NCBI RefSeq assembly: GCF_009389715.1
Contig: NC_052399.1
Coordinates: 15,193,646 to 15,257,645 of the forward strand
Reading direction: 5' to 3'
Source of the DNA: Phoenix dactylifera
Taxonomy: Eukaryota; Streptophyta; Magnoliopsida; Arecales; Arecaceae
Length of the DNA: 64,000 nt
The notes beneath the pieces were generated by a model. The model saw only the letters and a list, made by a program, of their open reading frames with translations, was not told the origin of the DNA and did no database searches. Both the position numbers and the translations under genes were made by a program. Positions 48,267 through 56,688 of this stretch are shown here, one piece after another; the first letter of the stretch is position 1, and each line of letters starts with the position of its first letter.

Positions 48267-49331
48267 ATGTACGTTGCGGTCAATCTGAAGATAAATCGGA
48301 TAGTGAAGAAGGCTGGAGACGTTATAATGAGCGTTGGAATTATTGCTTATTATCAGTTGATGCAAGTTTGTCAGGTGAACTATGCGAGGTTTATTATCAG
48401 TTTAATTGAACACATCATTTCCTTTTTGATATAACTATGTTTCTGGTGTTATGCTTTTATACTGTAGAAAAATTTGTCATTCTGTCCTGAAGTGTCTAAC
48501 CTGTAACTCCATATGTGTATGGGTTTGGTGGTTAGTCCACCGTTTTGCTCAAAAAAAAAAAAAAACTCCATATGTTTAGGTTCATTTTAATCTTAAGTGC
48601 ACAGTATCAACAAGCAATTAGATTGTCTTTGCTACCTCCATCTATGGCCTCTTTAGTCATCTCCGTCCTCTTTGATAGCCAGTGGACATACGTTATATTC
48701 CGTTTCTTATCACGGCTGCTTTTGGGCTGCAGCCACAAGAGAAAAGCATTCGTGTGGGCATACAGAAAGTTCTCAATAGAGTGAATCCTAAGCAGGCATG
48801 TTTTCTTCTTTTTCTCCACTAACTAATCAGTCAACTTTTGTTGAATTTTTCCTTTTCTCCACTAACCAACCAGTCGACTTTTGTTGCATTTTTTTCTTTT
48901 CCTCCACTAACGAACCAATCAACTTTTGGTTATGATCCAGTTGGTATATCTTTAGCTGTTGTATTTTTCATAGGCTGATGAAGTGGACACTGTGCACTTT
49001 GTTGTCAGTGATGTGGATAGCTCTAAACCATGAGTTTCCAGAATTCCCATAGGGTGCTGCTCTACTTCACTGCTGAATTAATTTGTTTTATATAGGGGAA
49101 TCTTTTGCAGCTAATATCTAGGTTGTAGACATTTTATTTTATTTAATCCATAATAATGCTGAAATCTATGTGTTCTTTTTTGTCAGTTATATATGCAATT
49201 TTTGATTTTCTTTCTGTGTGAATTCTTCTTTATGATTGTTGTCTAAGCCTGAAAGCTGCAGTAGCCTGACAACTTTCTATGCCAAATGGTAGGCTGAGTA
49301 CTTCCGCCAGTTGCTTAAGCCTGTCACGTAG
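48267..49331 (+). CDS. Spliced conserved-type uORF of the SAC51 family (48 codons)
   Basis: Exon part 1 is 48267-48374 (starts MYVAVN, ends LMQVCQ at CAG followed by GTGAAC). Part 2 is 49293-49331, after a TAG acceptor, and reads AEYFRQLLKPVT then stop; both parts are phase 0. The C-terminal CQAEYFRQLLKPVT is the hallmark of the conserved uORF in SAC51/SACL bHLH mRNAs, which represses main-ORF translation and is relieved by thermospermine. The N-terminal half matches the consensus only loosely. The in-frame TAG right before part 2 supports the splice. Confidence 0.75.
48690..49032 (+). other. Two exon-like blocks inside the leader intron
   Basis: 48690-48795 is open (IPFLITAAFGLQPQEK, then VGIQKVLNRVNPKQ) and could join 48975-49032 (ADEVDTVHFVVSDVDSSKP, stop) through a GCATGT donor and a CATAG acceptor. 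I do not recognise the protein. It may be an exonised or captured gene fragment, or chance. Confidence 0.3.
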
Positions 49332-49648
49332 ATTGAACTAGTAGGTTGATCGTAAGTTGATCCGCAGCACCTTCTTGTTCCTTCATTACTCGATCCATCT
49401 CAAAGAAATTTTTGGTGAAATCAAATCAGGAAGAGAACCAACTCATGAAAGATAAGCTCTTCTGCACTTGTTAGACTCAAATGGCTACGCTGACAGAGAT
49501 GTTTGATTGAAGAATTTCAACATTTCCAACTTAGTACTTTCAGATCACTCTTGTTAGCAGCGGCTAAATCCGGCCAAGGTTTACATACAGGTCAGATCGC
49601 TCCCATTAATAGCAGCGTGGTAGTCTGATAAAAAGTCAGTAGAGACCT

Positions 49649-50389
49649 ATGCAGAGAGACCGAAGATTCTTTTCTAAGAAGGCTTCCCGATCTCGTGGTT
49701 ATGAAGCGGGCAGCTGTGCTCTTGACTCTCCTGCTGGTGCTTGTGATACTGATGCTTCTGCCGCTGCACCTTCCTTTGGGGAAGCTCTCACAGGCATGAA
49801 GCATCATGAATTCCCTGTTCCGCTTAATGGAGTTGAGTTCCAGCCCTCTGAAACCTGTCCTAAGAACTTTGTCATCTTCGACCAGACATATAACAAAAGC
49901 CGGGTCATGTTCCACCCTTCGTTAGCCCACAATTTTGGCTCTTCGAGCTTTGGCGTCCATGGAGCTCATGCCCATGAAGCTGGCAAAAGTACGGTTGGAG
50001 ATTACTACAACGCAGGAGAATATTCCTCGCCTCACATAGAGGATGCAGAAGATATCGATGCATTGCTGAGTTCAGAAGAAGATGATGATGTGGTCAGCAC
50101 TGGCCGGACTCCGGGCAATTGGGGCGGCGGCAGTTCGCCAGATTCTTCATGTTCATTTTCGGATGGAATGAGATCTAGCAAGTTGAAGTTCAATTCTACT
50201 AATGCCGGCAGCGGCAGCGGTAGTGAGAGGAAAAGGGAGAAAATGAAGAAGATGGTTAAAACACTCAGGGGAATCATTCCCGGTGGAGACCGGATGGATA
50301 CACCTGCTGTTCTGGACGAGGCTGTTAAGTACCTGAAATCCCTCAAGGTGGAAGTGAAGAAGCTTGGAGTGCAGAATCTTGACAGCTGA
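49649..50389 (+). CDS. SAC51-type atypical bHLH transcription factor, 246 aa
   Basis: One coding exon. The C-terminus (about 190-240) is a bHLH: SERKREKMKKMVKTLRGIIP, then PAVLDEAVKYLKSLKVEVKKLG. The basic part lacks the residues needed for E-box contact, as in the SAC51/SACL group, which acts with thermospermine to limit xylem differentiation. Upstream are the FPVPLNGVEFQPSETCPKNF block, an acidic DAEDIDALLSSEEDDD stretch typical of the group, and a Ser/Gly-rich linker. The spliced uORF in the leader predicts translational control. The start is the first ATG of the long frame, with several short uORFs in between. Confidence 0.88.
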   Translation: MQRDRRFFSKKASRSRGYEAGSCALDSPAGACDTDASAAAPSFGEALTGMKHHEFPVPLNGVEFQPSETCPKNFVIFDQTYNKSRVMFHPSLAHNFGSSSFGVHGAHAHEAGKSTVGDYYNAGEYSSPHIEDAEDIDALLSSEEDDDVVSTGRTPGNWGGGSSPDSSCSFSDGMRSSKLKFNSTNAGSGSGSERKREKMKKMVKTLRGIIPGGDRMDTPAVLDEAVKYLKSLKVEVKKLGVQNLDS

Positions 50390-52090
50390 AATGGCGGGCA
50401 TTGTGGTAGTCTCACTAAACTTAAAAGCACCAAATGGGAGCTGCATCCTTATCTAAAAGCATAAACTATCATGATGCTGTATGTTGCTTGTGTTATTTAT
50501 GCCCCACATACGCTAGCTTTATGCTCCATGATGAGAGCATGGAAGGAAGCTCTGCGTGCCTACTGGATTGGATGGAGGCATTAGGGGGCAAAAGAAGCAA
50601 AGGAGTGGAGGTGCACACCTTTTCTTGGTGGTGGGTCTTGGTTATTGCCCACGGTTTTTGGATGCTTATAGTGTGTGGTTTTGTTCTTACAAGGCTATGC
50701 CTTTTCTTCTTGCCTCTTCTTTTCTTACAATGGTGTAGTGCTTAAGATCATGTGGGATCTTTCTGTTATGTTATGTTGGCCAAACCACAACCTTTATAAG
50801 CTCGACATCCTTTTGGTGGTCATTCTAGTATGAAATTCTCTGCCTCGGTTACATCTGTCTGCCTTTTGGTATCTTATGTCTATGTTCACTGGGTTCTTAT
50901 TAGTGTTATTTAACTTGTAGCCGTGTGTTGTCTTATGGTGCTGCTGTTGTTTTAAGGTGCTGTTATTTGTTAGTTAATTTGTGGCAGAATAGACCTGCCT
51001 TTTCCTTTCTGGACAAGCAAGTCAGTCCTCGCGGAGAAACACTAATAATGGTAGATGACCAGGTAGCACCCACGCCTGGCTCTTTTCTCTCTTTGATGTT
51101 CAGAGTCTGGAAAAGAAGCAAGCAAAAGCTGGTATACGAGACAGTTGAACTGAGAGCAATGATGGACGTGGCGTCCTTTTGGTCAAGCCCTTGGAACCCC
51201 ATGTGATGGGGCTTTATCAGAGTTTCCCTAGTAGGTTTTTGGTGTACTCCAAGCTTGGATAAAGCCCTGCCATTTCTTGAGAGGCCTTGTCCCCTTGTAC
51301 TTGATAGTCTGTTGCTTCTCTCTCTCTCTCTCTCTCTCTTGTGTCATTCTTATTGAGATTGTAAGCAGTGTACCTGGAGAAGCTGCAAGGGAATTGGTCT
51401 TAGAAATGGCCTCCTTTTTCATGTATTGTAGCTGGTGCAGATTTGTTCATTTCTTGCTCTAGTTTGAGATTTCTACACGCTGTCATGTTGCTTCTTTTTT
51501 GAGATGACATTGGCTTCATTCAAATGATATAAGCTTTGTGCAGGGGCTTCCTTCTCTCAGTTTTCTTCGCGAGTGGCTTTTGATTTTAGCTTGTCTTCTC
51601 TTTTTTGTTTTTCAGAAATTTCCTTAGAATTTGACTCCACCAGGTAATTCTAGTGAGGGGCCGATTAACGATAAAAAGGCTGCAAATCTAAGCTAAAATT
51701 CTGTGTCGGACAAACCGAGGTCAAATCGCTAGTCATGCTTGTATGTACGCTAATTATCTACTCGTTTATGATGCCGTCGCATTTTCTGCATGACAAGGCC
51801 GTGTGGGCTCATCGCATATAACCCCTGATTACTATTAAATAAATGAGTCGCTGTTAGTATTGGCGGCTGGGAACTCCGAAGTCTTTTAGAGAAGCAACTT
51901 CTGTTAACAAAATGGCAGCTGTCTCAACTTGAGTAAACACCCATCATAAACTCGAATTCCCATATTCAAACCATTTTTCTTGTTTGTGCACGGAACTTTG
52001 TAAAAATAAAAATCAAGTCTTATACCATTAGTAATGGTGAACAAATTGGCAATCTCCTGTGCTACCAAAGAGAATTCTATGATAATGAAG
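50390..52090 (+). other. 3' UTR and downstream DNA of the bHLH gene
   Basis: Probable 3' UTR in the first 500 bp. The frame at 50925-51206 has no recognisable domain. A (CT)n tract lies at 51317-51340. Confidence 0.45.
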
Positions 52091-52095
52091 GTCGA

Positions 52096-52409
52096 AAATG
52101 TAAACACACGTCAGTACAGATCATCACATATTTTTTCATTTAAGTCCTGACGTCTTCATCAGACTAAAGATTTAAATCCATTCAAATCTAATCACATGCA
52201 CCACAATAGGCCAGTGGTCAGCTTCCATTAATTCGTATTGCAGTGTCTTCTAATTCAGATAAGCTATAGGCCGAGTTCGCTATGATATCATCTGTAACAA
52301 GTCAAAATCTCACTCAAAATAGCTAGCCAGAAGGTATTATTTGGGTTTCCAAAATTTTCTCGGAAAATAACCGATGTTGGACTAAACACGCGTCTGCACA
52401 ATTTTCACA
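52096..52409 (-). mobile_element. TRIM family A, left-truncated diverged copy
   Basis: Left LTR remnant (about 52096-52129), internal segment ending CTATGATATCATC, then LTR 52293-52409 (TGTAACAAGTC...TTTTCACA). Same family and orientation as 5920-6660, with more mutations. Confidence 0.7.
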
Positions 52410-52851
52410 GTTAAAATCAAAAAAAAAATTTTGTTGCCTGATTTAAGGTCAGTCAAAGAACCAGTTTTTTTACGTGTGCTTAAGTATCCCGCTGGTTGAA
52501 ACAACAGGAAATCGCCTGTTACTTTAAAGATCGGCATGGAGCACGTGATGTGGGACATGAAAATTGTTTCCTCTGTATTCCTAGCGTACTCATTAAGTAA
52601 GCTTACATCAATTAGAGATCCCTTCAATATTTTTTTCACTGTAACTGATAGAATACATACCCTCATTATTACATGCTTGCGCAGGTTTAGTTGCGTGACC
52701 TCATCAAAGTTGACATTAAGTTTTTGTACAGCTCATCTTGTCACCGTCATCAGCCAAAACCTGCTCCTAGGCTTAGAGCCGGGAGCCTTGTGATGATTGG
52801 GTTTCATGTCATTTTCCCTTGCAGTTTATACGGGGTGGCTAACTCATCACA

Positions 52852-53473
52852 GGGTAGTTCTAAATACACCCCCCCCCCCCCCCCCCCGATTGCTCAGGAC
52901 ACCCCCCAAAAACAAAAAAAAAAATTACCCAAACTAACCTTTAGTGTAATTACCATTTTACCCTTAAAATTTTCTCAGTACACCCCCCTTCCTCCTCCTC
53001 CGTCTCCTCCTCCGTTTCGTTTTCAAAAGAAAAAAAAAAAACACCCTCAAATCCCCCTTAAACCCCTCGATCCATTTACATCGTTTAGGCGATCTTTGAA
53101 GGAGATTTAAGCCCCATTCGAAGCATGGACAAGCAACTAGTGATTTGGGACGAAGAATCGGCCGCAAAGGTACGTGTTCCACCTTGTTTCGAAAGTTTTT
53201 TTTTTTCACGGTTCGTGCTCCGTTCGGCACTGGATCGCCGAACAGAAGGCTTCTGTTCGGCTGCATAGTGCCGAACAGAAGCCTTCTGTTCGGCAACCCT
53301 CAGCCGAACAGAAGCCTTCTGTTCGGCTGCACAGTGCCGAACATAAGGCTTCTGTCCGGCACACTGCAGCCGAACAGAAGGCTTCTGTTCGGCACTCTGC
53401 AGCCGAACAGAAGGCTTCTGTTCGGCACTCTGCAGCCGAACATAAGCCTTCTCGTGCCAAATCGCGTGCCGTG
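52852..53473 (+). repeat. Left terminal inverted repeat of the MULE
   Basis: Outer 50 bp and inner part (about 53215-53473) are inverted copies of the right end. The middle (52960-53210) does not align to the right TIR and contains the first transposase exon. A C-run of about 20 bp is at 52870-52887. Confidence 0.85.
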
Positions 53474-53877
53474 AATTTTGTGCCGAACAGATCCTCTGAT
53501 TCATTAATTCTTGGTGATAAATTATTTTATATAGGTGCAAAATTACGAGGTATTATAATATATTGTGCAATTTTGTATTAGTTTAGCGAGCTATTTTTAC
53601 AACTGTGTACTTACATAAATTGTTTAATGTATAGATCTTCAAGAGTAGAGAGGACTTGTGTAATTGGTGTCGTGAAGCTGGGAGGCGAAATGGTTTTGTT
53701 GTTGTAATCAAATCATCCGATGCAGGTACCATTTCTAAGAAACCCAGAATTACGTTAGGTTGTGAGAGGGGTGGGACGTACCGAACCACAAAAGAAAAGC
53801 GAATAAAGACTGCCTGTGGGACAAAGAAGTGTGGATGCAGTAGAGTTACAATTAGCGAGACAGTAGAGTTAGATTGA
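53125..53877 (+). pseudogene. MULE transposase N-terminal remnant (FAR1-type zinc finger)
   Basis: A possible first exon at 53125-53169 (MDKQLVIWDEESAAK, then GTACGT) and second exon 53635-53877 after ATAG (IFKSREDLCNWCREAGRRNG, FVVVIKSSD, PRITLGCERGGTYR, GTKKCGC). This is the WRKY-GCM1/FAR1-type zinc-finger start of MULE transposases. It ends shortly after GTKKCGC and never reaches the DDE domain. Its last codons and stop lie in the 66-bp direct repeat that borders the captured segment. The 33-bp palindrome array falls inside the intron. Confidence 0.75.
53237..53459. repeat. Left palindrome array, seven 33-bp units
   Basis: Units start at 53237, 53270, 53303, 53336, 53369, 53402 and 53435. 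Each is a 25-bp near-palindrome (GCCGAACAGAAG, a central G or C, then CTTCTGTTCGGC) plus an 8-bp spacer such as TGCATAGT or ACTCTGCA. The last unit is degraded. Open frames across it are repeat by-products. Confidence 0.95.
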
Positions 53878-53930
53878 TTGTTTATATATGTACAATTTTT
53901 TAAAGTTGTAAATTTTTTTGGGCTCTTAGA
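53865..53930 (+). repeat. 66-bp direct repeat, left copy, bordering captured segment
   Basis: Starts AGAGTTAGATTGATTG and ends GGCTCTTAGA. Equal-length copy at 54452-54517 with two or three mismatches. The pair brackets 521 bp of captured sequence. Confidence 0.92.
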
Positions 53931-54147
53931 CCTTTCTGATGTACAAGAACTTAACGGTGACAAGCTTGAGCAGATGATTAACACATTTGGTGGGTTTGAT
54001 CTGGTTATTGGTGGAAGTCCATGTAATAATCTTTCAGGTAGCAACCGCTATAGTCGTGATGGGCTGGAGGGTAAACATTCATCTCTTTTTTATGATTATT
54101 TTCGCATCTTACACCTTGTGAAATGTATCATGGGGAAGAACTTCTGA
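53931..54147 (+). pseudogene. Captured fragment of a DRM-type DNA methyltransferase
   Basis: The frame gives LSDVQELNGDKLEQM, FGGFDLVIGGSPCNNLSGSN, RDGLEGKHSSLFYDYFRIL and VKCIM, then a stop. This is the C-terminal catalytic part of the DRM (domains rearranged methyltransferase) family, including the Pro-Cys catalytic motif in GGSPCNNL. DRM2 is the de novo methyltransferase of RNA-directed DNA methylation. Only about 72 codons are present, with no S-adenosylmethionine-binding N-terminal half and no UBA domains, so it is not an enzyme. It could be expressed as RNA with the rest of the element. Confidence 0.85.
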
Positions 54148-54244
54148 TTGCACCATCTCACTTTCTTGTTGAGCAGGCATCATCATTTCTGAAGGAAAAG
54201 TTGAGCAGGCATTATCATTTCTTTTGTTGGAAAAGAGGGCTCTG

Positions 54245-54456
54245 TGATGTCCTTGGTTAAGAGGTTAATCGGCTGCCCTCTCCTTGCAAGGCCAGGTCTT
54301 GCCACTGGCACCCTCTTAGGCTTTGCTGCCTTTTTTGGAGGGGAACTTTGTCCAGGGTCAGCTTTGATTGGAACAACATTTGGAGGTACCTCAGAGGGAG
54401 GTGGAGGCAGAACATCAGTCGTATCAGATTCAGGGTCAAACCCCCCACGGGAGAGT
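54245..54456 (-). pseudogene. Captured fragment of an AGO4-clade Argonaute N-terminus (antisense to the DRM fragment)
   Basis: The minus strand reads GFDPESDTTDVLPPPPSEV, PPNVVPIKAD, PKRVPVARPGLARRGQPI and NLLTKDI. The order LPPPP, PPNVVPIKA, RVP-A-R-G, RGQ-I-LLT is the N-terminal entry of plant AGO4-clade Argonautes just before the N domain. Usual LLTNH is changed to LLTKD, after which the similarity stops. It lacks PAZ, MID and PIWI, so it cannot act as an Argonaute. AGO4 binds 24-nt siRNAs in RNA-directed DNA methylation. Confidence 0.8.
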
Positions 54457-54517
54457 TAGATTGATTGTTTATATATGTACAATTTTTGAAAGTTGTAAAT
54501 TTTTTTGGCCTCTTAGA
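54452..54517 (+). repeat. 66-bp direct repeat, right copy
   Basis: Partner of 53865-53930. The DNA after it (54518-54717) is AT-rich and leads to the 3' end of the plant mobile domain gene. Confidence 0.92.
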
Positions 54518-54717
54518 GTCATGTACTGTGAAACTCCATCATCAATATAAATCAAAAAATATCTGTATTCGCATTGTTAGATTGATTGTTATGTGCACTG
54601 TTGTATTTTCGTAAAATAGAACGGGCCAGGCCTTACAAAGATTACACGTAAATGTACCAAAAATATATATTTTTCATTAATATCAAAGGCTTTACAAAGA
54701 TTACAAAGGCTCCATCA

Positions 54718-56632
54718 TCAATCCCTATGACGCCATCGTCGACGCGTGTACTGCTGTACGTCCGAATGAGAGGGTCCTGGATCCGAATGAGAGGGTGCTG
54801 TACTCGGGCCAGGCTCATCACCCAGAAGTACCTGATGCATCTGAGAAATAGCATCATATAGGTGCCCGGCACCTAGTGACGTAGCCTCTGGGCGACCCAT
54901 CCGTACAATGTCGGTACTGATACCGACTGCATCTGCAATACGCCGCCGGTGCATGTCAGCATCATCATGACCTCCCCTAGCTCCAGAATGAGTACTCGAG
55001 CGCAGATGAGGAGGCTGAACTGCAACGTGCGTGATACGGAGATACCACTCCATATATCCCGGTACGCTGTCTGATGGCCGGGTAACTGGGTGGCTCCTGC
55101 TCGCCTGGCTCAGCACGTGGTCCTCCCACCGCTCCCAAAGCTGATCCATATAGGAGTAATGTATCCGGTACGAGCCTGCTGTGGAACCTCTGTTGGCTCG
55201 CGTAGGGGCTAGTGGCGCTCGAGGGATGGTCTGAATACGACCAAACTGTCTAAGAACCCTTTCTGGATGATAGGGTTCTACGATATCAAGGCACTTGATG
55301 GAGCCAGTAAAAAATGCGACGGGTATATATGGGCGATCTCCCCGAAGCCGATGATGGGGATCCCAAATAACCTGCAAAACAAAAGGTACATTTCAGTTTT
55401 ATACTATATCGCATATTAAAAGTACTGACAAACACAAGCAAATGGTAATATGATACGTACCTCATCGATGCTCAAAAGGTCCAAGTACTCACGTAGAACC
55501 ACTAAATGGTCCATCGTGGTACGGGATGGAGTGCCGGGCATCCAGCGGTGCACGCGGGGACTGGCATCAGTATACTCGAGCGACGGGTGAGGACTGAGTG
55601 CAGGAAAATGCTCATAAATCCATGCCTGCAGAAGCGTCATATAACCACTGATCTGTCTCACTGATGACCTCGACGCAATCCCCAACTGCCGATACAAATA
55701 TGCTAAGGCAGCTGTACCCCAGGCATATGTGCTCACCCTATCCAGATCCCGCAGTAAACACAGATACGCTATAGGCACCCTGGTCCCACTCTTATCAGCA
55801 AAGAGTGTGCAGCCTAACAAAAATAACAAATAGGCTCGTGCTGCACACTCTATCCTCTGCTGGCTGTCTCTATCAGATACAGAGTGAAACTGAGTCCTCA
55901 GCCACTCCATCCTCACAGACTGACCGCGCGATGACAGTACCTCCTGACGCGCGTCTCCAGCTGACACCCCCAACAACTCCACAAGTAGCTCCTCAGCATC
56001 CCGATCACTCATCCTCTCAGGAGAAACTGATACTGAGGAACCTGCGACTGGAATCCCTAAAATGGCGGATACATCATCCAACGTGATAGTGATCTCGCCA
56101 AATGGTATATGGAAGGTGTTCGTCTCGGGCTGCCATCTCTCTACGAAGCCCGAAATCAGAATCTTATCGATGAATCGATAAGAGCACTGCACTAACTCTA
56201 CGAGGCCCGACTGCCTCAATAGTGCTCTGAACCTGGTATTTGGTTGGTTTGAAGACCACCACTTCCATTCACCAACCTTGGCAGTATGGTTCATGCACTT
56301 GAGTGGAGCTCGTTCCTGTAATATAAATGTATAATTACTACTACTTTATAAAACATCAATAAACAAAATATAATGCTATAACAAATAAACAATACCTGTT
56401 GCCTCCAGATGGAAGCTGCTATATGCGTCCTGAAACTGATCAGGACGGACTCATCCTCTGGACCTCCTGGACATGGTCCAACGGGCTCATCGTCTTCGCC
56501 CCTAGCGGGCATATCATCATGCTCTGACTCAGGAGAGTCCGATGGCATATGAGCAGGCTCGGGAGAAGCAATCCTAGCACGACGTCTCCTAGCTGACGCC
56601 GTAGGTCTAACTCTGGCGGGACGGGGATCCAT
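54718..56632 (-). CDS. Plant mobile domain protein (MAIN/MAIL1-like), 581 aa, three exons
   Basis: Minus-strand exons are 56632-56396, 56315-55461 and 55371-54718, with GT/AG ends, all phase 0, 1746 nt. Residues 1-75 are disordered and Arg/Pro/acidic. From about 80 it reads ERAPLKCMNHTAKVGEW, then VERWQPETNTFHIPFGE, TITLDDVSAILGIPVAG, ECAARAYLLFLLGCTLFADK, YAWGTAALAYLYRQL and RWEDHVLS: the plant mobile domain (PMD-C; aminotransferase-like) in full. Cellular members MAIN and MAIL1 form a complex with the phosphatase PP7L and help silence transposons. Transposon-borne PMD genes are known in MULEs. The frame is uninterrupted and starts 57 bp inside the right TIR. Confidence 0.9.
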
Positions 56633-56688
56633 GTCTGAAAATATAGAAATTCAATGTTAGGCTACATCAAAGAAAATAATTCAATTGG

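Noticed and set aside
50925-51206. 93-codon frame after the bHLH gene
   Set aside because: In probable 3' flank, no recognisable domain, no splice partners.
53237-53459. CRISPR array interpretation of palindrome units with 8-bp spacers
   Set aside because: Spacers are too short and partly repeated, and the context is a MULE TIR in a plant genome.
53145-53581. Repeat-rich frames across the left palindrome array, and the same at 56654-57382
   Set aside because: The 33-bp period is divisible by three, leaving many frames open on both strands; no start or splice support.
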